Source: a candidate division KSB1 bacterium (GTDB lineage Bacteria; Zhuqueibacterota; Zhuqueibacteria; JANLFK01; Oleimicrobiaceae). From it: a stretch of DNA of 64,000 bases. This document shows, piece by piece, positions 55,264-63,826 of the stretch. The first letter of the stretch is position 1, and each line of letters opens with the position of its first letter. Both the position numbers and the translations under genes were made by a program. The notes below the pieces were generated by a model, which was not told the DNA's origin, ran no database searches, and saw only the letters and a program-made list of their open reading frames with translations. The stretch lies in NCBI GenBank assembly GCA_024655945.1, contig JANLFK010000004.1, positions 243,872 through 307,871 on the forward strand. The letters run 5' to 3'.

Positions 55264-56295
55264 TTATCCCCATGCCTCCATTTTTGCATCTCTGGTCATG
55301 AGGTCCTCCAGTGCCGCCCGCGGGTCCTTGCCCTCGAAGAGGATGCGGTAGACCTCCCTGGTGATGGGCATCTCCACATTGTGCAGGCGGCTCAATTCAT
55401 AGGCCGAGCGCGTAGTCCTGACTCCTTCGGCGACCATCACCATCTCGCTGAGAACTTGTTGCAGCGCCTTGCCCTTGCCGATCTGCTCGCCCAAATAGCG
55501 GTTGCGGCTGTGTTTGCTCATGCAGGTGACAATCAAGTCGCCCATGCCGGTGAGGCCGGCGAAGGTGAGCGGATTTGCCCCCATCTTCACGCCCAAGCGC
55601 ACAATCTCCACCAGGCCGCGGGGTTGTAACGCTGCCTTCGTGTTGTCGCCGAACCCTGCCCCGTCACAGATGCCAGCGGCAATGGCGATGACGTTTTTCA
55701 GCGCCCCACCCAGCTCGACGCCGATGACGTCGGTGCTCGTGTAGACGCGGAAGGTCTTGTTCATGAATGCCCGCTGCGCCAGGCGGGCGCTCTCCTCACA
55801 CGGGCAGGCGCAGACAACCGCCGTGGAAATACCTCTGCTCACCTCTTCGGCATGACTCGGGCCGGACAAGGCGACCACGCGGCGTGGCTCCAGCTCGGGC
55901 ATTTCTGCCAGCAGCACCTCGGTCATACGCATCAGAGACTCGTTTTCGATGCCCTTGGTGGCGCTAACCACCAGCGCCTGGCTCACGGCCGGCAGAGGCC
56001 GAAGGCGGCGCGCCACCTCACGCATCGTGTGCGAAGGGACGGCAACGACCACCAGCTCTGCTCCTGTCGCCGCCTCCTCCAGGTCGGCGGTGATGAGAAT
56101 CTCCTCAGGAATAGGGACGCCTGGCAACAGTTGCCGGTTCTCGCGGGTCCTGGCCAGCTCTTCAGCTACCTCCGGGCGGAACTCCCACAGGCACACCTCG
56201 TGCCCATTGCCGTGCAGGAGGATCGCCAGAGCGGTGCCCCACCCGCCGGCGCCGATCACCGCGACCTTCAGACACTGTGCGGTGGAGGCATTCAC
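55264..56295 (-). CDS. gpsA: Glycerol-3-phosphate dehydrogenase [NAD(P)+]
   Basis: A 343-residue enzyme reducing dihydroxyacetone phosphate to sn-glycerol 3-phosphate for phospholipid synthesis. The Rossmann motif VIGAGGWGTALAILL, the VSATKGIE segment with the active-site Lys, the GALKNVIAIAAGICDG helix and FAGLTGMGDLIVTC are present. The usual NTKAALITRG reads NTKAALQPRG here. It starts with ATG at 56295, six bases after the purM stop, so both are probably translated from one mRNA. Confidence 0.96.
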   Translation of the reverse strand: MNASTAQCLKVAVIGAGGWGTALAILLHGNGHEVCLWEFRPEVAEELARTRENRQLLPGVPIPEEILITADLEEAATGAELVVVAVPSHTMREVARRLRPLPAVSQALVVSATKGIENESLMRMTEVLLAEMPELEPRRVVALSGPSHAEEVSRGISTAVVCACPCEESARLAQRAFMNKTFRVYTSTDVIGVELGGALKNVIAIAAGICDGAGFGDNTKAALQPRGLVEIVRLGVKMGANPLTFAGLTGMGDLIVTCMSKHSRNRYLGEQIGKGKALQQVLSEMVMVAEGVRTTRSAYELSRLHNVEMPITREVYRILFEGKDPRAALEDLMTRDAKMEAWG

Positions 56296-56301
56296 GGCTC
56301 C

Positions 56302-57315
56302 TTAGGCGACCTCCCCAATGTGAAAACTCGCCAATCCCAGCTCGGTTGCCGCATCAACGCAGGCCTGTGCTGCCTGAGGCGCGACAATCAACACCTCGCC
56401 GATGCCCAGATTGAACACGCGCCGCATCTCCTCCTCGGCCACATTTCCCAAGCGTTGGATGAGGCGGAAGATCGGCGGTACCTCCCATGCTTGCCAGTCC
56501 ATGCGCAAAGAGCGCCCCGCCGGCAGGAGACGCCGCGTGTTGCCTACAATTCCGCCACCGGTGATATGGGCAATGCCGCGGAGACCCTCTACGGCGCGCA
56601 CCCGCTGCACTAAGGGCTGATAAGAACGGTGCACGCGCAGCAGTTCTTCGCCTAAGGTTGTGCCCAGTTCATCCACATGGTCGGTCAACCCCATTCTGGC
56701 GACATCTAAGAGCACTTTGCGCGCCAACGAGTAGCCGTTCGTGTGCAGGCCATTGGAAGCTATGCCAATGAGGAGGTCACCGACTTGAATTCCTCTCCCA
56801 TCGACAATCGCATCCTTCTCGACGACGCCGACGATGGCCCCGGCCAGATCGAAGTCGTCGGGTTGGTAGAATCCCGGCATTTCTGCAGTCTCGCCGCCGA
56901 TGAGGGCGCAGCCGGCCTGCCGACAGGCACGCGCCATGCCGGCGACGACCTGCTCCACCACCTCGGACCGCAGCTTTCCGGTGGCCAAATAGTCTAGAAA
57001 GAACAGCGGATCGGCGCCACTGGTCATGACGTCATTGACGCAGTGATTGACCAGCTCCTCGCCGACCGTGTCATAGACGCCGAGCGCACAGGCGATCTTT
57101 AGCTTTGTCCCTACGCCGTCGATGCTGGACACCAGTACAGGTCTGCGAAAGCGCGTTGCATCCAGCTCGTAGAAGCCGCCGAACAAGCCAATTTCTCTCA
57201 GCACTGCGGATGAGAAGGTGGATTTGGCGAGCGCTTTGATGCGCTCCACGCTCTCATCGCCAGTGGCGATGCTCACGCCGGCCCCCTCATAAGTCAGCCC
57301 CGAATGCTCGTTCAC
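56302..57315 (-). CDS. purM: Phosphoribosylformylglycinamidine cyclo-ligase (GTG start)
   Basis: A 337-residue AIR synthetase, step five of purine synthesis. Recognised by YEGAGVSIATGDE, SSIDGVGTKLKIA, VNHCVNDVMTSGADPLFFLDYLA, GGETAEMPGFY and the glycine-rich ITGGGIVGNTRR. The family is about 340 residues. GTG at 57315 overlaps the stop of the DUF4416 gene (GTGA), suggesting coupling. No other de novo purine gene is in the window. Confidence 0.97.
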   Translation of the reverse strand: MNEHSGLTYEGAGVSIATGDESVERIKALAKSTFSSAVLREIGLFGGFYELDATRFRRPVLVSSIDGVGTKLKIACALGVYDTVGEELVNHCVNDVMTSGADPLFFLDYLATGKLRSEVVEQVVAGMARACRQAGCALIGGETAEMPGFYQPDDFDLAGAIVGVVEKDAIVDGRGIQVGDLLIGIASNGLHTNGYSLARKVLLDVARMGLTDHVDELGTTLGEELLRVHRSYQPLVQRVRAVEGLRGIAHITGGGIVGNTRRLLPAGRSLRMDWQAWEVPPIFRLIQRLGNVAEEEMRRVFNLGIGEVLIVAPQAAQACVDAATELGLASFHIGEVA

Positions 57316-57848
57316 CTCTTTTCCTCAGTCTTGCAGGCGTTCAAGTACCAGGCGCGAACTCTGCTCAAAAAGTCAAGGACCAGCGGCAGCCGATAGTCGG
57401 GATACGTCCACTCCAGCGGCTGAAACCGGCCGTGCCGGTAGCGCAGATGGAGGTCGCCATAGATGCCCTGCCCCAAATAGATGCGGTGATCATAGTTCTT
57501 GGTCGTCGCCACCACAACCTTGGCGCCGTCCAGATAGCCAGGGTCGAGGTTGAGGTTACGCCGGCCTGCCGTAGCGCTCCTCTGCTCGAGCACGTTGGTC
57601 CGAAGCTTTATGTCGGCCAAACGGTCCGGTTGGATGAGCGATGAGAAGCTGACAATGAACTTGAAGAGCTCCTGCCCCATCTCTTCGGCATAGTAGTCGG
57701 AAAAGGAGAAGGGGTAGTGCTCGGATTGCAAGGTAATTTCCCCGAACTCGTTCTGCAGTAGCCGCTGCGCCTCTTCGATCATTTCCTGGGAATTGTACGT
57801 CACGGCGCAGAACAGGCACACGGGCCGGGGGGATCTCGGAGTACCCAT
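57312..57848 (-). CDS. DUF4416-family protein
   Basis: A 178-residue protein resembling the DUF4416 family of unknown function. Visible conserved bits are VCLFCAVTYNSQEMIEEA near the start, HYPFSFSDYYAEEMGQEL, and DPGYLDGAKVVVATTKNYDHRIYLGQGIYGDLHL. No catalytic motif I can name. ATG at 57848 is chosen because the core begins shortly after; the upstream Shine-Dalgarno is weak and an ATG at 57854 is possible. It is the first gene after the minus-strand promoter and overlaps purM. Confidence 0.82.
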   Translation of the reverse strand: MGTPRSPRPVCLFCAVTYNSQEMIEEAQRLLQNEFGEITLQSEHYPFSFSDYYAEEMGQELFKFIVSFSSLIQPDRLADIKLRTNVLEQRSATAGRRNLNLDPGYLDGAKVVVATTKNYDHRIYLGQGIYGDLHLRYRHGRFQPLEWTYPDYRLPLVLDFLSRVRAWYLNACKTEEKR

Positions 57849-58313
57849 GCACATACTACGGGCTAATTCACCGCATTGCGGCGCTCTTGCCAGGGCCTCT
57901 GGCAACGCGTCGGAATATGAGAAATATCTGCCTAAATGTCAAGGGGAAAATGCTCCGCAGCCCTGGGAAGTGCAACGCTGGACAACGCTCAGTGTTCTCC
58001 AAGCGAGCTCAATGTATTCCGCGAGGCAGACTTCGGTCTGGAACTCTTCTCCAGAAACCTCCGTCCGGGTTCCCCCTGCGGCGAATCGAGTTGCCGGTCC
58101 CAGTTCTTCCCCGGGAACCCGACCTTGAATGTGTCTGAAGAAAGCGAAAGGGGGGGCAAAAAACGTCTGCAAATCCAGCACCCTGCTTATACATTTCTCA
58201 AAACCGTGGGAGAGCCGTGAGGAATGCCTCTCTCCCAATTCGTGCTCCACGACCAGGTCCTTATTCGCGGAGCTGCGACCCAGGCTGTGTCACGTAAGGA
58301 GCAGACGAGGGTC
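57849..58313. other. Divergent intergenic region, 465 bp
   Basis: Holds the minus-strand promoter at 57914-57942, a GCCAG/CTGGC hairpin at 57889-57903, and near the right edge a GGGAGAG/CTCTCCC stem-loop (58208-58236). The plus-strand gene at 58314 must have its promoter here; a TTATAC-like -10 at 58187 is the only candidate, without a good -35. Short ORFs in the region look random and have no recognisable family. No RNA gene was seen. Confidence 0.6.
57914..57942 (-). promoter_or_regulatory. Sigma70-type promoter for the DUF4416-purM-gpsA run
   Basis: On the minus strand, a perfect TTGACA (57942 to 57937) and CATATT (57919 to 57914) are 17 bp apart. Transcription would begin near 57907, about 60 bp before the DUF4416 start. 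Confidence 0.8.
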
Positions 58314-60734
58314 ATGCGTGGTGCGGCTTTGAGGATCTTCTCAGCAGTCAGAGTGCTCCTGCTTTCGGCGCTGTTCTTGTCCACTTTCCACCGAGTTCGC
58401 GCCCAGGATCTGCCCTGCTACGAACTTTCGGTGTCTGCCATTGGCGACAGCGTAGCGATCGACACAGATCCTGGCATAGTGCGAGTGCGAGCCCACCGCC
58501 CGCCTGCCAGTTTGGACGCGCTGTGCGTGAGACCCAGCAAGGAGGGTTACTACAAGGTCCTCGCAGGCGTTTCATATTCTGCAGGACAGACAAACGAGTC
58601 CTACTTCTTGCAGGTCCGCTACCCGGACAGTACTTTCGCGCGGGTGTGCGATGCCAATGCCGGGCCCTACCGGGTTGTTGCCGATACCTCCGCACTCGCT
58701 TTCAGCGTGATGCGCGAATCTGGTCAGTTCTATCTATGGAAGGGCGACAACGTCGTTGTCCTGAACCACTATTTGCTCATCCAGAACGAGTATCCGCAGT
58801 TCCTCAACCCGCCTGGTCAGCCGATCACAGGCTCTTCGCCGGAGAGCGTGCACATCTTCAGATTCGTCTTCGTCTACCTCGGGGCCTGCACATTGCCCTG
58901 CGATGTCAGCCTGGAAAAACGGGCTGACAGGGACACGGTTCTTGCCGGTGAAACGGTACAGTACCACCTCATACTACAGAACCACGGCCCGAACACTGCG
59001 CGCCTGATTCGGGTGACGGAGCTACTCCCCGCCGAGCTGACGAACTTCCTCTTTTCTCCGCCAGTGGACTCCCTGCGCAACAGCGTGGCGTTCTGGGGTG
59101 TGGACTCGCTCGAGGCAGGCCAAACTGCGTCGTTCTCCGTGTCCGGGACCGTGGCAGATTCGCTGGCCGACTCCGTGGTGACGGTCGCCAACATGGCGGT
59201 GGTGCGGTGCTTCAACGACACCAGTGCAGCCAACGACACGGCGCGAGTTACCGTGGTGGCGGAGGAGCCTCCGGTGCCGCCGGCGGTATGCGACGTGGTG
59301 ATGGCCAAGGAGGCGGATCGGGATAGCGTAGTGGCAGGGGGGCGGGTGGTCTACACGCTGGTGGTGCGCAATGTGGGCCCGCAGGTGGCCCGGCAGGTGG
59401 TGGTGGTCGACAGCCTTCCTGGGCAGGTGACGGCGGGTGAGTTCAGCCGTGCGCCTGAGGAGGTGGTGGGGCGGAGGCTGTTGTGGCGCTGGGACTCGCT
59501 GGGGGTGGGCGAGGAGGTGAGGGTCAGCTTTGTGGCGGTGGTGGACTCGCCATTGGTCGGGGCGCCGATGCGGTTGGTCAATGTGGCGGTGGCGCATGCT
59601 CTCGGCGACGGGAACCCTGAAAACGGTGCCGACAGCACTTCGGTCGTCGCGCAGGAGCTCCCCGCGCCTTTCGCGCCTGCAGACCTGTCGCTTGTGAAAA
59701 CTGCTAACGTCGACTCAATCAGGCCCGGAGGTGAACTTACCTACACCCTCACCGTGCGCAACGTTGGGTCAGGACCCTCGCCGGAGGGGCGGCTTGAGGA
59801 CGTGCTGCCTGACCAAGTAACCTGGTTGCGCTCTTCTGTTGCGCCGGACAGCGTCATAGGCCGCCGGCTCATTTGGCTTGTACCGCCTCTTGCTCCCGGG
59901 CAAACCTATGATGTCATCCTCGAAGTCCTGGTCAACGCTGCGCTCCCGCCAGGCACGGAACAGATGGAAAACAGTGCGTTCGTGAGCGCGCCCAATGACA
60001 CAAACGCCGCCAACGACCACGCCACCGCCACGGTCATCGTCGCGCCAGAGCAGCCAGCTGTGGAGCGCTGCGACCTCCGCATCCACAAACTCGCCAGCCG
60101 GGACACGGTGGCCGTTGGGCAGACTTTCCTCTACCAGATTCTCGTGGAGAACATGGGGCCTGGAGACGCCCAAGCTGTCGTCCTGACCGACATGCTGCCG
60201 TCCGGTCTCTCGGTGGAGTCCTTCAGCCCGCAGCCGGACTCGGTGGCTGGTAACGTGGCAATGTGGCGCTTCGCGCGCCTCGGCGTGGGCGAGCAAAGAA
60301 AAGTGCTTCTTGAGGTGAGGGTAGCCGAGCTTCCAGAAGAGTACCCCAAGGAGCTGGTCAATGTTTGCACGGTGAGCGCCGAAGGGGACACCAACGTTGC
60401 CAACAACACCTCGCGCGCATCGGTCGTGGTGAGCGAGGTAGTGGCCGACTGTAACACCTTCTACTTTGACCAGAATCTCTTCATGCCGGAAGGCGGCACA
60501 TGCCTGACCATCTTCTTTGGCCTGAAGAAGCAGGCAGAAGTGACCCTTGATCTCTACGATATCACCGGCTACCACGTGACCCAGATTGCCAAGGCAGTCT
60601 TCCAACCAGGGGTGAACAGTTGTACATGGGATGGCAAGACGGAGGGAGGCGAAAAGGTGGGCAGTGGCGTGTATGTCATCGCTCTCCGTACAGAAAACCT
60701 CATCTGCTGGAAGAAGGTGGTGGTCTTGCGATGA
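58314..60734 (+). CDS. Secreted protein with four DUF11 repeats and FlgD/type-IX-like C-terminal domain
   Basis: An 806-residue protein. Signal peptide at residues 1-31 (VRVLLLSALFLSTF, then RVRAQD). Residues 32-195 are a unique domain. Four DUF11 beta-sandwich repeats begin at residues 196, 326, 456 and 586, each exactly 130 residues, with (C/A)D(V/L)xxxK and a conserved Gly at repeat position 30. Residues 715-806 resemble FlgD-Ig/type IX sorting domains (LYDITGYHVTQIA, TWDGKTEGG, SGVYVIAL). Probably cell-surface. The stop overlaps the next start as ATGA. Confidence 0.85.
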   Translation: MRGAALRIFSAVRVLLLSALFLSTFHRVRAQDLPCYELSVSAIGDSVAIDTDPGIVRVRAHRPPASLDALCVRPSKEGYYKVLAGVSYSAGQTNESYFLQVRYPDSTFARVCDANAGPYRVVADTSALAFSVMRESGQFYLWKGDNVVVLNHYLLIQNEYPQFLNPPGQPITGSSPESVHIFRFVFVYLGACTLPCDVSLEKRADRDTVLAGETVQYHLILQNHGPNTARLIRVTELLPAELTNFLFSPPVDSLRNSVAFWGVDSLEAGQTASFSVSGTVADSLADSVVTVANMAVVRCFNDTSAANDTARVTVVAEEPPVPPAVCDVVMAKEADRDSVVAGGRVVYTLVVRNVGPQVARQVVVVDSLPGQVTAGEFSRAPEEVVGRRLLWRWDSLGVGEEVRVSFVAVVDSPLVGAPMRLVNVAVAHALGDGNPENGADSTSVVAQELPAPFAPADLSLVKTANVDSIRPGGELTYTLTVRNVGSGPSPEGRLEDVLPDQVTWLRSSVAPDSVIGRRLIWLVPPLAPGQTYDVILEVLVNAALPPGTEQMENSAFVSAPNDTNAANDHATATVIVAPEQPAVERCDLRIHKLASRDTVAVGQTFLYQILVENMGPGDAQAVVLTDMLPSGLSVESFSPQPDSVAGNVAMWRFARLGVGEQRKVLLEVRVAELPEEYPKELVNVCTVSAEGDTNVANNTSRASVVVSEVVADCNTFYFDQNLFMPEGGTCLTIFFGLKKQAEVTLDLYDITGYHVTQIAKAVFQPGVNSCTWDGKTEGGEKVGSGVYVIALRTENLICWKKVVVLR
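58899..60458 (+). repeat. Four in-phase 390 bp DUF11 coding repeats
   Basis: Units start at 58899, 59289, 59679 and 60069, all exactly 390 bp apart, encoding 130 residues each. Unit 2 differs in codon use, being strongly rich in GTG and G-ending codons. The repeats align residue for residue over their first 30 positions without gaps although DNA identity looks low. Confidence 0.85.
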
Positions 60735-63700
60735 CGAGCAGACGTGCGGATACGCAGGAACACGGGTTTATCGCCCTGGTTGGGGCGCTGACGCTCTTGT
60801 GCGCGTTTGCCGCTCAGTCTGCCCACGGCCAGGTGCGTGCTGGCGCTGCTTACCTGAAGATCCAGCCGAGCATCCGCTACCAAGGTATGGCAGGTGCACT
60901 GAGCGCCGCGATAGACGAGGTGCAGGCCTTCTACGCCAACCCCGCCTCGACCGCCTTTTCCCGGGAGTGGCAGTGGTCAGCCGCTTACACAAGGTGGATT
61001 GCAGACATCTACGGCGTGGCTGCCAACTATGGAAGGCAGTTCCGCACCCCCTGGAGCAGGCGCTTCAACGTGGCCTTAGGTCTGAACTACCAGGGGGTAC
61101 GGGAATTCGACAGCACGCAGGGACGCAGACCTCCGGTATCGGCCGGTGACCTCGTGGGGGCCATTAGCGTGGGAAGCCCGCTCACCATCCTCTCGGCCAA
61201 CCTGGCTGTCGGTGGCAATCTTAAGTATCTGCATAGCGACCTGAGCGGCAACACCGCGTCTGCCTACATCGTCGACATGGGGGTGATGTATCGCTCGCCT
61301 CGTATTTCCATCGGCGGACCATTCCAGTACGGACTACTGTCGGCTGGCTTTGCCGTTGACCACATGGGGTCACCGCTGCAGTTCTTCCAGGAGAAGACGC
61401 CGCTCCCACGCACCCTGCGCGGGGGTGTCGCCATGCATCTGGGCAGCCATAACGGGCTACAACTGCAGCTTTCCGGTGACTACTACCAGGTGCGCGACGA
61501 AATTGGCAGGTTTTGTGTGGGCGCCGAAATTGCCTGGGGGTACCGCCTGGCACTGAGAACCGGCTATGAGTTCAATGACAGACTGCTGAGCAAGCTTTCC
61601 ATGGGGATGAGCCTGCGGCTGGATGACCAGACGTCCGTGGCGCGGGAGGTCATTCTTGGCAGCAACCAGGCACTCCGCGTGGACATCGGCGGACTGGAGG
61701 CGAACGAGCTTTTCCAGATGGCCGGACGTGCTGGTGCTCACCACTACACCATTGGCCCGGAGAGATTCGACTTGCTGCAGCCGCTGCCTCACGACACAGT
61801 CCGTAGCCAGGTCGTGACACTGCGATGGCAAGCTTCGCGCGACCCGGACCTGTTTGACGATGTGCGCTATGTGCTGCTGGTGGAGCACACCACAGGCGTG
61901 CCTGCAGAGCCCTCGCAACTGGCGCGATTGCTCGACTTGCTGGCGCAGCGCCATGTGCGCTTGCGCGATGCCGTCAAATCCTTTGGCTCGTCCTTCTACG
62001 CGGTCTGCGACTCCACATTTGGCGTGACGGCATGGCCGGAGCAGGCCTGGTACCCAGTGGCTAACCTGCCCGCCGGCGACTATCTGTGGACGGTCATTGC
62101 CTACGACCGCGATGAACATCTGCGCGTGGCCTCGCAGAAGATATGGCCATGTCATGTGACGCGGCCAGACATCCAAGTGGTGGACATCGTGTTCGAGCCA
62201 GATGTCTGGATCACCGAGAGCGACACCCAGGGTGTGGTTTCGGTGCAGGTGCGCAACAATGGGCCCTGGCCGGCAGAGCGGATGGAAATGACGGTGGTGG
62301 ATGAGCCTCCTGGTCCTGGTGGCTCGTTTCTGGAGCCGGACACCGTCTGGCGAGGCGAAATTGTGCATTTGCCCCCGCGGAACAGCCGCGCCGTTTCCTT
62401 CTTGTGGCGTACGCGGACCCCTGGCCTGCATCGGTTCACGGCACATGCACTGCTCTGCGATGCGGAGGGAAAGCGGGTCCTGGAGAGGGATCTGGCGGAC
62501 AATGTTCTTAGTAGGACGTTCTACACCATTCCCAAGGGTGTAGTCGCAATCCCGGACACCGTGCAGGCGTTCGTGTTACCCCTGATCGCGTGGGAAGTGC
62601 CTTTGCTGACAAAGGTCTTCTTTGACGCCCAGAGCGCGGAGGTGGCGCCGCAATACTACAAGCCGTCGCAGTGGTTCTACGCACCATTGGATACCTTAGC
62701 GCGGCGCGTGGCAGCGCGGCAAGAGGTGGTGCTGACGCTGGAGGGCTTTGCCGATGTGGTAAACGGCGAACCAGTTACGCTTGCCCGGACCAGGGCGATG
62801 GCCGTGCGCACGGTGCTCCTGGAGCTGGGTGTGCCTCCTGAGCAGGTCCCAATGGATAGTGTGAAGTGGGGCGCCTCCCCCGATCGAAAGGTGACACCCA
62901 ATGTGGGCGCGCACCAGGAGCGGCGCAATGTGCGCATTCGCGCCGTGCGCCGGTCTGACGGGACGCCCCAGGTGGACATCATCGCGCCCGTGCCACTCCG
63001 TAATGTGCCGCAACCGCCGGTCCCTCTGCCTGTCTCCTTCAGCAACACGGTAAAGGGGGTCGTACCTGTGCAGAGCGGCTGGCTGCATCTCCAGGCAACC
63101 GAACTGAATGATTCGCTCGCTGCGGGCTATGCCCTCAGAGCGTGCGATTCCCTCCTTTGGCCGCTCGGCGAAGAGGACGTAGGCTTGCTCCACAAGGGAC
63201 TCGCCTACTCACTGGTCATGAGGGATACTTTGGGTCGGCGGTTTCGCACGCGGGAAAGGCAGGGGGTGCTGGTGCCCAGGGGCTGCGAGTTGCCTATTGT
63301 CGTCGGCCTGGCAGAGTTCAACGATCCCAAGCCTTTCGCTATTGTCTGGTGGGAGAGGGTCTTTCATGAACTGGCCACGAGACTGCGGTACAGCCCGAAC
63401 ATGCGCTATCGATTCGTAGGGCATGCGTGTGGCATAACGCCGCGTTTGGTGAACAATGCCTTCTCCCGCCTGCGAGCCGCCCACCTGCAAGAAGAGTTCA
63501 TCCGTGCAGTTCAGGGCTTTGCCGAGACGGAGCCGGCCAACCACCGGTTGGTGCTTTCCCGCCTTGACCGCGACGGTGCACTCGGCAAGGGGGCAGACGA
63601 GCCGTTCAGCATTTCCCTCAGCGAAGAGGAGTTCCTGAAAAGCTACCGGGAAATCGCCCCCGGCCTCTTCGAGAAGATTTCGCTGCTGCACGGCCGCGCC

Positions 63701-63826
63701 ACGGCCGACTGCCAACCGTTCCTCTTTCGCGCGCGAGAAGGCGAGCTCCTCTTCGAGGGGGACAACGCAACGCCCCTGGGCAGGCAGATCAACCGCAGGA
63801 TCCAGATAGAATTTTTCTCCAAGTAG
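60731..63826 (+). CDS. PorV-like barrel fused to CARDB-like and OmpA-like domains
   Basis: A 1031-residue protein. Signal peptide about residues 1-34. Residues 35-330 form a PorV/PorQ-like barrel (RYQGMAGALSAAIDEVQAFYANPASTAF). A fibronectin-like stretch follows (about 345-460), then a CARDB-like domain (about 478-580, DIVFEPDVWITESDTQGVVSVQVRNNGPWPAE), an OmpA-like peptidoglycan-binding domain (about 615-740, FFDAQSAEVAP, VTLARTRAMAVRTVL), and a second OmpA-like segment near 880-1000. It could anchor the upstream DUF11 protein to outer membrane and wall. Confidence 0.78.
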   Translation: MTSRRADTQEHGFIALVGALTLLCAFAAQSAHGQVRAGAAYLKIQPSIRYQGMAGALSAAIDEVQAFYANPASTAFSREWQWSAAYTRWIADIYGVAANYGRQFRTPWSRRFNVALGLNYQGVREFDSTQGRRPPVSAGDLVGAISVGSPLTILSANLAVGGNLKYLHSDLSGNTASAYIVDMGVMYRSPRISIGGPFQYGLLSAGFAVDHMGSPLQFFQEKTPLPRTLRGGVAMHLGSHNGLQLQLSGDYYQVRDEIGRFCVGAEIAWGYRLALRTGYEFNDRLLSKLSMGMSLRLDDQTSVAREVILGSNQALRVDIGGLEANELFQMAGRAGAHHYTIGPERFDLLQPLPHDTVRSQVVTLRWQASRDPDLFDDVRYVLLVEHTTGVPAEPSQLARLLDLLAQRHVRLRDAVKSFGSSFYAVCDSTFGVTAWPEQAWYPVANLPAGDYLWTVIAYDRDEHLRVASQKIWPCHVTRPDIQVVDIVFEPDVWITESDTQGVVSVQVRNNGPWPAERMEMTVVDEPPGPGGSFLEPDTVWRGEIVHLPPRNSRAVSFLWRTRTPGLHRFTAHALLCDAEGKRVLERDLADNVLSRTFYTIPKGVVAIPDTVQAFVLPLIAWEVPLLTKVFFDAQSAEVAPQYYKPSQWFYAPLDTLARRVAARQEVVLTLEGFADVVNGEPVTLARTRAMAVRTVLLELGVPPEQVPMDSVKWGASPDRKVTPNVGAHQERRNVRIRAVRRSDGTPQVDIIAPVPLRNVPQPPVPLPVSFSNTVKGVVPVQSGWLHLQATELNDSLAAGYALRACDSLLWPLGEEDVGLLHKGLAYSLVMRDTLGRRFRTRERQGVLVPRGCELPIVVGLAEFNDPKPFAIVWWERVFHELATRLRYSPNMRYRFVGHACGITPRLVNNAFSRLRAAHLQEEFIRAVQGFAETEPANHRLVLSRLDRDGALGKGADEPFSISLSEEEFLKSYREIAPGLFEKISLLHGRATADCQPFLFRAREGELLFEGDNATPLGRQINRRIQIEFFSK

